From: Gemmatimonadota bacterium
Lineage (GTDB): Bacteria > Gemmatimonadota > Gemmatimonadetes > Longimicrobiales > Gaopeijiaceae
Length of the DNA stretch: 6,485 nucleotides
NCBI GenBank assembly: GCA_016209995.1
Contig: JACQVC010000393.1
Location: forward strand, 1 to 6,485
Direction of reading: 5' to 3'
The notes under the pieces: model-generated
Told to the model about the DNA's origin: nothing
Databases searched by the model: none
Seen by the model: the letters and a program-made list of their open reading frames with translations, nothing else
Position numbers and translations under genes: made by a program
Shown here: one piece after another, positions 1-6,432 of the stretch
Position numbering within the stretch: the stretch's first letter is position 1
Layout: the number at the start of each line of letters is the position of its first letter

Positions 1-602
1 ATAGCGAACGTCGGGATCCCTTCCTCCTCAGCGATTCGGCGCAGGTCACCGGAAGCGGGGTCCGTTGTCACCAGGAAGTGGCGCGGAACCCCCTCGCTGC
101 CCAGGAGCCGACGCACTCGTTCGGCCACGACCAGGTATTGGGCCATCGTTTCGGTAGTCGTCCCGGACTTGCTCACCACGTTGAACAGGGTGCGGGCGAG
201 GTCCAGCCGCTCGAGGAGTGGCCCGACCGAGGTCGGATCGATGTTCTCCAGCACGTACAGGCGAGGATAGTAATCTCGCCGCTCGTCCGTGAGCTCGTTC
301 CAGCTTTCGCTCAGGAGCGCCTCGGCCAGCGCCCGAGTACCGAGGGCGGACCCGCCGATTCCCAGGACCACGACATTCTCGAAGGCCTGGCCCAATCCGT
401 CGGCAAAGCGGCGAATCCCGGCCATCTCTTGACGCGCGCCAGGCAGCTCCAGGAAGCCCAGCTCTCCTCGCTGGCGGCGCTCCTCAACGTCCTGGTGGGC
501 GATGCGGAACTGCGGCTGGAAGCGCTCCAGACGCTCCGGCTCGATGCCCCGATCTCCGAGGCTGGTCGTCAGCATGTTTCCGAAATGCAGCTGGAGGGCC
601 AT
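1..602 (-). CDS. pgi: Glucose-6-phosphate isomerase, N-terminal part (cut by window edge)
   Basis: Cytoplasmic enzyme that interconverts glucose 6-phosphate and fructose 6-phosphate. I translated this frame by hand from the minus strand: it starts MALQLHFGNMLTTSLGDRG and stays open for 200 codons to the window edge, so the C-terminal half is missing. Seen directly: GIGGSALG at residues 81-88 and VVSKSGTTTET at 142-152, the two hallmark sugar-phosphate-binding stretches of the first SIS domain of this family. GIGGS lies near residue 81, as in the shorter bacterial isomerases of about 450 residues, rather than further in as in the ~550-residue E. coli type. The ATG (602-600) comes 2 nt after the stop codon of the upstream hydrolase gene, and no strong Shine-Dalgarno is visible, so translation is probably coupled. 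A second in-frame ATG at residue 10 is an alternative start. The PGI signature regions and catalytic residues of the second half cannot be checked. Confidence 0.95.
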   Translation of the reverse strand, partial: MALQLHFGNMLTTSLGDRGIEPERLERFQPQFRIAHQDVEERRQRGELGFLELPGARQEMAGIRRFADGLGQAFENVVVLGIGGSALGTRALAEALLSESWNELTDERRDYYPRLYVLENIDPTSVGPLLERLDLARTLFNVVSKSGTTTETMAQYLVVAERVRRLLGSEGVPRHFLVTTDPASGDLRRIAEEEGIPTFA

Positions 603-604
603 GC

Positions 605-1408
605 TCAGCGGTCCGCGGGTTTCACACTCAGGATCTCGACGGACAGACCATCGTGGGCGGGAAGAATCCCAGCGGGCAGCTGCGCCGACAGTTCCGCGTG
701 ACGGACACGATGGGTCAGGTGAGTCAGGTACGTGCGACGCGAGCCGACCGTCTCCGCCACGGCGACGGCCTCGGCGACAGTGAGGTGGGTAGGGTGGCTC
801 TTGCCGATCCAGAGAGCGTTCAGCACGAGGACGTCGACGCCGCGGAGTGCGTCCACAATGTCGTGCGGGACCGACTTGGCATCGGTGATATAACCCAGGT
901 CGCCCACGCGGAACCCGAAGCTCTGCACGTCCCCATGCGGAACCGCCAGAGCCAGGAACGACGATCCCGCCACCTCGATGCGCTGTGCGTGCCGGAGCGT
1001 GTGCAGCTGCAGGCTAGGCTTCGTACTCCCTTCCGGCGGCGCGACACTTTCGTCGAACACGTAAGCGAACCGAGCGAGCAGAGTCTCGGCGCAGGGTTCC
1101 GGTGCGTAGGCCGGCAATGGGCTCTTGCAGCGAGTCGTGAAGACGCGCAGATCGTCGACCCCGTGCACGTGGTCCGCGTGGCAGTGCGTGTACCATATGG
1201 CGTCCACGCGATCGATGCCGGCCCTCAGGAGCTGCAACCTGAGCTCGGGCGGCGTATCCACCAGCACGTGTCGGCCGCTGTCCAGGCTGACCACGGCACC
1301 GTGGCGCGTGCGTTTATCGCGTGGATCGTCCGACGTACACGTGGCACAGCGGCAGCCGATGACGGGGACGCCGAACGACGTGCCGGTCCCGAGAAAGGTC
1401 AGCTTCAC
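605..1408 (-). CDS. PhnP-like metallo-beta-lactamase-fold hydrolase
   Basis: Predicted zinc-dependent hydrolase of the PhnP branch of the metallo-beta-lactamase fold; characterised relatives cleave cyclic phosphodiesters such as 5-phosphoribosyl 1,2-cyclic phosphate. The 267-aa length matches the family (about 250-270). Seen: N-terminal LTFLGTGTSFGVP; GCRCATC with Cys19, Cys21 and Cys24; the metal motif THCHADH (His75, His77, Asp79, His80); His158 in PHGD; Asp176 in YITD; His208 in HPTHLT; and LTHLTH with His230 and His233. By analogy with E. coli PhnP, the three Cys plus His233 should hold a structural zinc, and the other His/Asp residues the two catalytic metals. The start is GTG (1408-1406), chosen because the product then begins exactly at the family's first beta strand; the upstream Shine-Dalgarno is weak. 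It lies 64 nt after pyk and 2 nt before pgi. No phosphonate (phn) genes are nearby, so the substrate is unknown. Confidence 0.9.
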   Translation of the reverse strand: MKLTFLGTGTSFGVPVIGCRCATCTSDDPRDKRTRHGAVVSLDSGRHVLVDTPPELRLQLLRAGIDRVDAIWYTHCHADHVHGVDDLRVFTTRCKSPLPAYAPEPCAETLLARFAYVFDESVAPPEGSTKPSLQLHTLRHAQRIEVAGSSFLALAVPHGDVQSFGFRVGDLGYITDAKSVPHDIVDALRGVDVLVLNALWIGKSHPTHLTVAEAVAVAETVGSRRTYLTHLTHRVRHAELSAQLPAGILPAHDGLSVEILSVKPADR

Positions 1409-1472
1409 GAGTGCCTGGGCCAGCAGCCTGTTCGAGTAATGGGGTGCGGCCGCGCGAGAGCCACCGCCGTTC

Positions 1473-2888
1473 TCACAGCCGCTCGATCTTGAGCATGTTC
1501 GTGGTGCCGGGGATGTGGAAGGGGTATCCGGCCGTCACGACGACCGGCTGCCCGGGGCGTCCCACACCTTGCTCGACGACTCTACGCTTGGCGCAGTCGA
1601 GCATGGACTCGTACTTCACGTCTCCCGTCCAGATCACCGGTTTGACCCCCCACGCGATGGAGAGCTGGCGCGCGATGCGCTCTTCCGTGCAGACCGCAAA
1701 GATCGGCACCGGAGGCCGGTAGCACGAGACCAGGCGGGCCGTACCTCCTGTGCGAGTGATCGTGATCACGGCCGGAGCGTCCACCAGACGCACGGCATCG
1801 ACGGTTCCCGACGCGATCGCATGCTCGATCGCGGCGCCACCCGGACGGCGCTTGTCCTGGTTGGCCAGGAGGCCCCGGCGAGCGTCCGCGCCGTCCTGAC
1901 TTTGCTCGATTTCGCGGATGATCCGACAGAGGGCCGCCAGGGCGTCCAGCGGGTAGCGGCCGGTTGCCGTCTCTCCGGACAGCATGACGGCATCCGTCCC
2001 GTCCAGCACGGCGTTCGCTACATCGGAAGCCTCGGCACGCGTGGGACGCGGGTGCTCGACCATCGACTCGAGCATCTGGGTCGCCGTGATGACCGGACGT
2101 CCGTACAGATTCGCCAGTCGTACGATGCGCTTTTGCGCGAGAGGAACTTTTTCGAAGGGAAGCTCGACGCCCAAATCACCACGCGCCACCATGACCGCGT
2201 CTGCCTGCGCAATGATCTCCTCGATGGCGTCGAGAGCAGCGGCCTTCTCGATCTTGGCCACCGCGGCCGCGCCGCCCCCCAACCTCTCCTTCAGCTCGAC
2301 CACGTCCGCGCCGCGGCGCACGAACGAGAGCCCCACGAAATCCACCTCTTGCTCCAGGGCAAACTCGAGGTCGGTCAGGTCTTTCGGCGTCAGCGTCGGG
2401 GCCTGAACCGTGCTCTCCGGAAGATTGATTCCCTTGTGGCCGAGCAGCGTACCCCCACGTACCACATCCAGAGTCACGCGGCGCCCCGCGGTTTCGCGCA
2501 CGACCAGCTCGAGCAGTCCATCATCGAGCAGTACGCGATCGCCCGGCTGGACATCGTCAGCCAGGCGGTCGTAGGTTGTAGGGATTTCCGAGCCCGACGC
2601 TTCGTCTTCCGGCGCCAGGACGACGGAACCTCCCGGCCGGAGGTCACGCGCCTTTTTCAAGTCGCCCACTCGGATCTTCGGACCCTGAAGGTCTGCGAGG
2701 ATACCAACCGGTTGCCCGCAGGCCGAAGCGGCCTCGCGAATCCGCAGGATCGTCTCCCCGTGCTGCGCGCGGTCACCGTGCGCCAGGTTCAGACGAGCGA
2801 CGTTCATGCCGCCTTCCACCAGTCGTCGGATCACGTCCGGCGAGCGAGTGGAGGGCCCGATCGTGCAAACGGTCTTCGTGAGTAGCAT
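1473..2888 (-). CDS. pyk: Pyruvate kinase
   Basis: Cytoplasmic glycolytic enzyme that transfers phosphate from phosphoenolpyruvate to ADP, giving pyruvate and ATP. The 471-aa length is normal for bacterial pyruvate kinase. Seen in order: KTVCTIGPST at 5-14; RLNLAHG at 32-38; DLQGPKIR at 66-73, followed by the B-domain insert (about 70-165); catalytic lysine and metal ligand in KIE at 212-214; ARGDLGVELP at 235-244; ITATQMLESM at 267-276; and SGETATGRYP at 304-313. The C-terminal domain (about 340-471) ends with a typical VVTAGYPFHIPGTTN block. No extra C-terminal PEP-utiliser domain is present. Lys71 with Leu67 and Gln68 is the pattern known from K+-independent pyruvate kinases. The ATG is at 2888-2886, 35 nt after the sensor-kinase stop, with no good Shine-Dalgarno. 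The family residues normally required for catalysis are all present, so the enzyme is expected to be active. Confidence 0.97.
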   Translation of the reverse strand: MLLTKTVCTIGPSTRSPDVIRRLVEGGMNVARLNLAHGDRAQHGETILRIREAASACGQPVGILADLQGPKIRVGDLKKARDLRPGGSVVLAPEDEASGSEIPTTYDRLADDVQPGDRVLLDDGLLELVVRETAGRRVTLDVVRGGTLLGHKGINLPESTVQAPTLTPKDLTDLEFALEQEVDFVGLSFVRRGADVVELKERLGGGAAAVAKIEKAAALDAIEEIIAQADAVMVARGDLGVELPFEKVPLAQKRIVRLANLYGRPVITATQMLESMVEHPRPTRAEASDVANAVLDGTDAVMLSGETATGRYPLDALAALCRIIREIEQSQDGADARRGLLANQDKRRPGGAAIEHAIASGTVDAVRLVDAPAVITITRTGGTARLVSCYRPPVPIFAVCTEERIARQLSIAWGVKPVIWTGDVKYESMLDCAKRRVVEQGVGRPGQPVVVTAGYPFHIPGTTNMLKIERL

Positions 2889-2923
2889 GTAGGGTCTGCG
2901 AACGTATCAGGGTCGCCGAGAAA

Positions 2924-5416
2924 CTACACCATCTTGGCTGCGAGCTGCTCGAGGGCGCGCGCCAGCTCCTGCGCCGTGAACGGCTTGAGCAAGTAAGGAC
3001 GCCCCAGGCCGTCGAGGAAGCGCAGGACATCCCCTCGGGCCGTGTCGCCGGTGGCGAAGATGATGCGGTCGGCCGCGGACGACCCCTGTTCTCGCAGTCG
3101 GTTCTCGAGCTCCGGCCCGTCGAGGCTGGGCATGCGAAGATCGCAAATCACGGCATCGAATTCGGCGTCCCGTAGCGTCCGCAGGGCCTCCTCCCCGTTG
3201 CCGGCCTCGTCCACGTGATGCCCCATCCGCTCGAGTACCGCTCTCAGGAACTCGCGGACAGCCGCCTCGTCATCCACGACCAGAATCCGCAGCGATCCCT
3301 GCGCGGTGGCGCGCACCGGACCGCGCCGCGTTTCGCGCGGCACCGCCGGCTCCGGCACGCCGGAATCGACCGGCAGCGTGAAGGCGAACGTAGCACCGCC
3401 CCACTCGTTGGTCTCGACACCCAGACGGCCTCCGTGCTCGCGGACGATTCCGGTCGCGATCGAGAGCCCGAGGCCCGTGCCCTCGCCGGCCGGTTTCGTC
3501 GTGAAGAACGCGTCGAAGACCTTCTCCTTCAAGTCGTCGGGCACCCCAGGTCCGTTGTCGATGACCGAGAACCGTACGTGCGTCAGTGAGCCATCCGCAC
3601 CGCCCACGCTCTCGGCGCGAAAGCGAAGCCGGCCACGGCCCGTGTGATCGCGCATGGCCTGCACGGCGTTCGTGCCCAGGTTCACGAGGACCTGTTGGAT
3701 CTTCGACGGCTCGACCGACACGTGCGGCAGACCTGCCTCGACCTCAGCTTCGACGTCGATCTCCTCCACGACGAACTGGTAGCGCAGAAGTCGAATCGCG
3801 TCATCGATCAGCGTGGCGGGCTCGAGGGGAACGCGTTCGGCCTCCTGACGGCGAGCGAAATCCACCAGGTTGCGCGCCAGCCGGCCGGCTCGCCCCGCCA
3901 GCTCGTTGATCGCACCGAGCATGCTGCGCAGCCGCGAGCCGACCGATTCATCCTGAGCCGCCAGCTGACTGAATCCCTGGACGGCCGTGAGCGGGTTGTT
4001 CAGGTCGTGGGCGATGCCGGCGATCAGCTCGCCAATCGCGGCCAGACGTTCTCGATCGATCAGTTGCTGCTGGAGTCGCTTGTGCTCGGTCACGTCGCGG
4101 GCGATGCAGACGGCGCCCGTGACGCGATCGCCCTCGAACAACGGAGCGAACGTGATCGCGGCAATCCGACTCTCGCCCTTCCGCTGCGTGAGCGCCAGCT
4201 CGAGAAACGGCGACTCGCCGCCCGACACCGTGGCCAGGGCCTTGAGCGCGCGATCGCCCTCTCCTCCGGGGACGAACTCGAAAATCGAGCGACCCAGAAG
4301 ATCGTCCTTGGGCCGGTCGAAGAGACTTTCGGCCGCGTAGTTCGCAGAAAGGATGCGCCCGGCCAAGTCGACGGTAACCACGGCGTCGGCGGCAGCCTCG
4401 AACAACTTGCGCAGGCGCTCCTCCGACTCACGGACCGTCTCGTACAGGCGGGCGTTGGCCAGGGCCGTCGCCCCAATCTCGGCTAGCGCCGAGAGCATGA
4501 CCCCATCATCGCGTCCGAACTGAACCGGACGATCACCCCTCAGAACCAGGACGCCGAACACCTCCGAGCCACGTTGGAGCGGAGCCGCCACGCTGGACCA
4601 ATGTTGCACGCGCCCGACCGCAGGTTCCCGGTCACGCAGGGCGCGGCCGGCGGGCTCCTCACCCACCGGCAAACTGTTCCCTTTGAGGTGTGCGGCACTC
4701 CCTGCGGCGGCCACCACCTCCGGGGCGCCCACGGGCCGAGTGAGCGCCAGGTACGCGCCCGCCGCGCCGAACAGGCGGCGAGCCTCGCTCACGATCTCTT
4801 CCAGAAGTCCCTGCGGATCCAAGGTCGCGCTGAGCCCGAGGGCAGCGGCGCCGAAGGCGGAGGCCTGCGCCAGCTCGCGCGTTCGTACCTGCACCTCCTG
4901 CACCTTCTCGGTGCGGGCCACCAGCGCCAGCGTGGACCAGGCCGTGAGCGCGAAGATGATGAGATAAAACCCTACGTGAGGGACCACGGCCGAGACCACC
5001 GCGTCCGATGCGACGACGCGGCTGAGGAGCACGGCCCCCGCCGTGCCCACGACGGCACGCACGGCCCCGGCCTTCCCGGAGAAGATCGTGATCACGACCA
5101 CGAAGTAGACGTACAGGGCATCGTAGAGCGGAGCGCCCGTGCGCGCGTAGAGCAACGTGAGAGCCAGACAGATGAACGCCACCTCGAGCCAGCGCAGCGA
5201 CTCGGAGTGCTGCGCGGCGGTCCGAGGATCGGAGCGCAGGACGAACCACATGCCCCCGTTGTACAGCGTGATCAGAAAGGCGATGAAGAGCGCCAGCGGG
5301 CGGAGGTCCTGCTCCGGCCTGAGGTAGAGCAGCACCGGCGCCACGAGGAACGCCCACCGCACGCGCAGGAGCGCACGCTCGAACGACAGCCTTGCCTCGA
5401 GGTCCAGTACGGCCAT
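2924..5416 (-). CDS. Membrane-bound hybrid sensor histidine kinase (6 TM-GAF-PAS-HisKA-HATPase-REC)
   Basis: Predicted inner-membrane sensor of a two-component system, 830 aa. Domains by eye: six hydrophobic segments (about 19-32, 41-60, 74-93, 97-117, 118-137, 143-168) with almost no periplasmic loop; a short linker; GAF (about 190-325); PAS with PAC tail (about 332-445, LRKLFEAAADAVVTVD to IARDVTEHK); HisKA with AHDLNNPL and phospho-acceptor His470; HATPase_c with N box NLGTNAVQAM (579-588), G1 DNGPGVPDD (620-628) and GEGTGLGLSI (644-653); and a C-terminal receiver with acidic pair Asp715/Asp716, phospho-acceptor Asp759, Thr789 and Lys811. All phosphotransfer residues are present. An in-frame TGA touches the ATG (TGAATG), so the start cannot lie further upstream. 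The compact membrane module points to intramembrane or cytoplasmic sensing through GAF/PAS, but I cannot name the ligand. No Hpt domain, output domain or separate response regulator is in view. It lies directly upstream of pyk on the same strand. Confidence 0.93.
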   Translation of the reverse strand: MAVLDLEARLSFERALLRVRWAFLVAPVLLYLRPEQDLRPLALFIAFLITLYNGGMWFVLRSDPRTAAQHSESLRWLEVAFICLALTLLYARTGAPLYDALYVYFVVVITIFSGKAGAVRAVVGTAGAVLLSRVVASDAVVSAVVPHVGFYLIIFALTAWSTLALVARTEKVQEVQVRTRELAQASAFGAAALGLSATLDPQGLLEEIVSEARRLFGAAGAYLALTRPVGAPEVVAAAGSAAHLKGNSLPVGEEPAGRALRDREPAVGRVQHWSSVAAPLQRGSEVFGVLVLRGDRPVQFGRDDGVMLSALAEIGATALANARLYETVRESEERLRKLFEAAADAVVTVDLAGRILSANYAAESLFDRPKDDLLGRSIFEFVPGGEGDRALKALATVSGGESPFLELALTQRKGESRIAAITFAPLFEGDRVTGAVCIARDVTEHKRLQQQLIDRERLAAIGELIAGIAHDLNNPLTAVQGFSQLAAQDESVGSRLRSMLGAINELAGRAGRLARNLVDFARRQEAERVPLEPATLIDDAIRLLRYQFVVEEIDVEAEVEAGLPHVSVEPSKIQQVLVNLGTNAVQAMRDHTGRGRLRFRAESVGGADGSLTHVRFSVIDNGPGVPDDLKEKVFDAFFTTKPAGEGTGLGLSIATGIVREHGGRLGVETNEWGGATFAFTLPVDSGVPEPAVPRETRRGPVRATAQGSLRILVVDDEAAVREFLRAVLERMGHHVDEAGNGEEALRTLRDAEFDAVICDLRMPSLDGPELENRLREQGSSAADRIIFATGDTARGDVLRFLDGLGRPYLLKPFTAQELARALEQLAAKMV

Positions 5417-5417
5417 T

Positions 5418-5431
5418 CAGGTAGCTACCTG
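5418..5431. repeat. Perfect 14-bp palindrome next to the kinase start codon
   Basis: The sequence CAGGTAGCTACCTG is its own reverse complement. It ends 1 nt before the sensor-kinase ATG (5416-5414) and covers the place where a Shine-Dalgarno would lie; the only candidate, AGG, is inside its far arm. As DNA it could be an operator for a dimeric regulator. As RNA it could fold into a 5-bp stem with a 4-nt loop that occludes ribosome binding. Both roles are inference; the palindrome itself is certain. Confidence 0.6.
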
Positions 5432-5646
5432 GGGCCAGGAAGTCCGCCGTAATTCGTCAGCGAGCTTCCGGATCCTGCACGGGATGGTCAGAACACCCAC
5501 TACAGCAAGATACGGGAGGCGCGGACGCCTGGCACCAAGGGCAAGGCGCGTGGCCGGGTTGCCTTTCGCGCAGGGCTGCGGCATACCGCAAGAAGAACGC
5601 CCCGGTGTCCGAGCACGGTCACCGAGGCGTCTCACTGGATACCACA

Positions 5647-5694
5647 CGACCTTCAGCAGGTCGGTGCAAGACCACTAGCAGGTCGCTGAAAAAA
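5647..5694. repeat. REP-like cluster of short direct and inverted repeats
   Basis: The 9-mer AGCAGGTCG occurs twice in the same orientation, at 5655-5663 and 5677-5685 (22-nt period). Each copy closes a hairpin: CGACCT (5647-5652) with AGGTCG (5658-5663), and GACC (5670-5673) with GGTC (5681-5684). TTCAGC (5652-5657) also pairs with GCTGAA (5685-5690). A run of six A (5689-5694) then abuts the stop codon of the DksA/TraR-like gene; read on the minus strand the T run comes before the hairpins, so this is not an ordinary terminator for that gene. It resembles repetitive extragenic palindromes or the degenerate end of a mobile element; which one cannot be told from a single copy. Confidence 0.5.
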
Positions 5695-6072
5695 CTAGGC
5701 CGCTTCCTCTTCTTTCAGCTTGCAGTTGATGCAGTAGCGTGCGTGCGGAAGGGCATCCAGGCGCTCGAAGCCGACATCCTCGCCGCAGCTGTGGCACTTG
5801 CCGAACGCGCGCGGACTCGCGTAGAGCCGGCGCAGCGCCTCCTCGATGCGGTACAGGTAGCGGCCCTCCTTCGTGGCCAGAACCGCCGCCTTCTCTCGCT
5901 CCATGGCCTCCGTGCCCTGATCGGCCATGTGATCCGTGTACGCCGCCAGGTCGGAGTCGCCGGTCTCCCGATCGGCCTTCGCCATTTCGTCGAACATTCC
6001 CAGCCAACGCAGCGCTCGATCGCGCTCCTGGAGCAGCCGTTTTTCCAAGTGTGCCAGCTGTTTCTTCGTCAT
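5695..6072 (-). CDS. DksA/TraR-family C4 zinc-finger protein
   Basis: Small cytoplasmic protein (125 aa) of the DksA/TraR family. Known members bind the RNA polymerase secondary channel and modulate transcription, in some cases together with ppGpp. Seen: a charged helical N-terminal half (about 1-45); a motif DHMADQGTEAMERE at 47-60 corresponding to the coiled-coil tip and return helix; then the four-cysteine finger CHSCGEDVGFERLDALPHAR followed by CINC, with Cys93, Cys96, Cys114 and Cys117. The finger is intact. The E. coli DksA tip pattern DxxDxA is not kept exactly (Asp47 and Asp51 are four apart), so this may be a TraR- or YteA-like paralogue rather than the main DksA, and no symbol is given. 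The start ATG (6072-6070) has a good Shine-Dalgarno (GGAGAG, 6081-6076). The gene is separated by 278 nt from the sensor kinase downstream, so it is probably a separate transcription unit. Confidence 0.92.
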   Translation of the reverse strand: MTKKQLAHLEKRLLQERDRALRWLGMFDEMAKADRETGDSDLAAYTDHMADQGTEAMEREKAAVLATKEGRYLYRIEEALRRLYASPRAFGKCHSCGEDVGFERLDALPHARYCINCKLKEEEAA

Positions 6073-6081
6073 GCTCTCTCC
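6073..6081 (-). promoter_or_regulatory. Ribosome-binding site of the DksA/TraR-like gene
   Basis: On the minus strand the bases before the ATG read GGAGAGAGC, placing a purine-rich GGAG 5 nt upstream of the start codon. This is the strongest Shine-Dalgarno among the minus-strand genes and supports the chosen start. Confidence 0.75.
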
Positions 6082-6123
6082 ATCCGAAAAGCTACGGCGA
6101 ACCTCACGGCCGCCAACCCCTGG

Positions 6124-6142
6124 AGAGCCGGATGTCGGCTCT
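6124..6142. repeat. 7-bp stem, 5-nt loop hairpin in the leader of the DksA/TraR-like gene
   Basis: AGAGCCG (6124-6130) and CGGCTCT (6136-6142) are perfect inverted copies around a 5-nt loop. The hairpin lies about 52 nt upstream of the DksA/TraR-like ATG and would be in its 5' untranslated region if the promoter is further upstream. No T run follows on either strand, so a terminator role is not supported. Confidence 0.5.
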
Positions 6143-6307
6143 GCACGTCCCTTGCGGCCGCGGGATCCCCGGCGCGACGCGCCCCGAAAGGTAATGAAAC
6201 GCTCCCAAACCGTCTACTGCCTCCCTGCGCAGCAGTACAGTTCCACCTTACCACGTCGGGCCACCTGTGCAGCCCTGCCTGAACCCAGCGATCTGCATTG
6301 GCATTTG

Positions 6308-6343
6308 GTGTAAGAAGGGAGAGAAGTGGATCCCTTCTTACAC
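6308..6343. repeat. Perfect 13-bp inverted repeat with 10-nt spacer
   Basis: GTGTAAGAAGGGA (6308-6320) and TCCCTTCTTACAC (6331-6343) are exact reverse complements separated by 10 nt. This is the strongest dyad in the window and is AT-richer than its surroundings. It lies about 90 nt upstream of the plus-strand zinc-ribbon-like start and about 236 nt upstream of the minus-strand DksA/TraR-like start. Neither side has a T run, so an intrinsic terminator is unlikely; an operator for a dimeric regulator or a structured leader fits better. The function is inferred. Confidence 0.65.
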
Positions 6344-6420
6344 AGCGCACTGCGAATCGCTAAACCGCTGCCGGTTGCGCCGGTGGGCAGGATCTCGCTA
6401 AGAGTAAGGCAGCCTCGTAC

Positions 6421-6426
6421 AGGGAG
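6421..6426 (+). promoter_or_regulatory. Ribosome-binding site of the zinc-ribbon-like gene
   Basis: AGGGAG lies 6 nt upstream of the GTG at 6433. This spacing and purine content are typical and are the main reason to read the following bases as the start of a gene. Confidence 0.6.
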
Positions 6427-6432
6427 ACGGAC

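Larger units (their letters stand above)
5417..5694. other. Intergenic stretch between DksA/TraR-like gene and sensor kinase
   Basis: 278 nt with no convincing gene. It should hold any promoter of the kinase-pyk operon, but I see no clear -35/-10 pair. It contains the start-codon palindrome (5418-5431), a small perfect hairpin with stems AGGCG (5517-5521) and CGCCT (5526-5530), a weaker pair GGCAA (5540-5544) and TTGCC (5559-5563), and the repeat cluster at 5647-5694. None of the hairpins is followed by a T run on either strand, so none is a clear intrinsic terminator. An open frame of 76 codons (5647-5417, minus) ends in the TGA that touches the kinase ATG; its Arg-rich, low-information product looks like chance. 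Confidence 0.6.
6073..6432. other. Divergent intergenic region with hairpins
   Basis: 360 nt between the divergent DksA/TraR-like gene and the zinc-ribbon-like gene. It must hold the promoters of both, although I cannot pick convincing sigma-70 boxes. It contains the hairpin at 6124-6142, a near-perfect GC palindrome GGCGCG-A-CGCGCC (6171-6183), and the 13-bp inverted repeat at 6308-6343. Open frames on the minus strand here lack a supported start and ribosome-binding site and give no recognisable protein. Confidence 0.6.

Noticed and set aside
653..1492. 279-codon plus-strand frame opposite the PhnP-like gene
   Set aside because: Antisense to a gene with complete metal-binding motifs; no family features of its own.
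1515..2885. 456-codon open frame on the plus strand opposite pyk
   Set aside because: It is the antisense shadow of a clear pyruvate kinase; the product is Arg/His-rich with no recognisable motif, and long antisense frames are common in GC-rich genes.
3644..4486. 280-codon plus-strand frame inside the sensor kinase
   Set aside because: Antisense of the PAS-HisKA part; composition typical of a shadow frame.
4574..5452. 292-codon plus-strand frame opposite the kinase N-terminus
   Set aside because: Low-complexity Arg/Gly/His-rich product, antisense to the membrane and GAF region.
5517..5530. AGGCG/CGCCT hairpin as an intrinsic terminator
   Set aside because: There is no T run after the stem on either strand.
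5417..5647. 76-codon minus-strand frame ending in the TGA that touches the kinase ATG
   Set aside because: The TGAATG junction hints at translational coupling, but the product is Arg-rich with no motif, the start has no evident ribosome-binding site, and the frame covers hairpins and part of the repeat cluster.
6308..6343. 13-bp inverted repeat as a transposon terminal repeat pair or CRISPR unit
   Set aside because: The spacer is only 10 nt, there is a single copy, and no transposase or cas gene is in view.
6069..6350. 93-codon minus-strand frame upstream of the DksA/TraR-like gene
   Set aside because: It overlaps the real start and Shine-Dalgarno of that gene and gives no recognisable protein.
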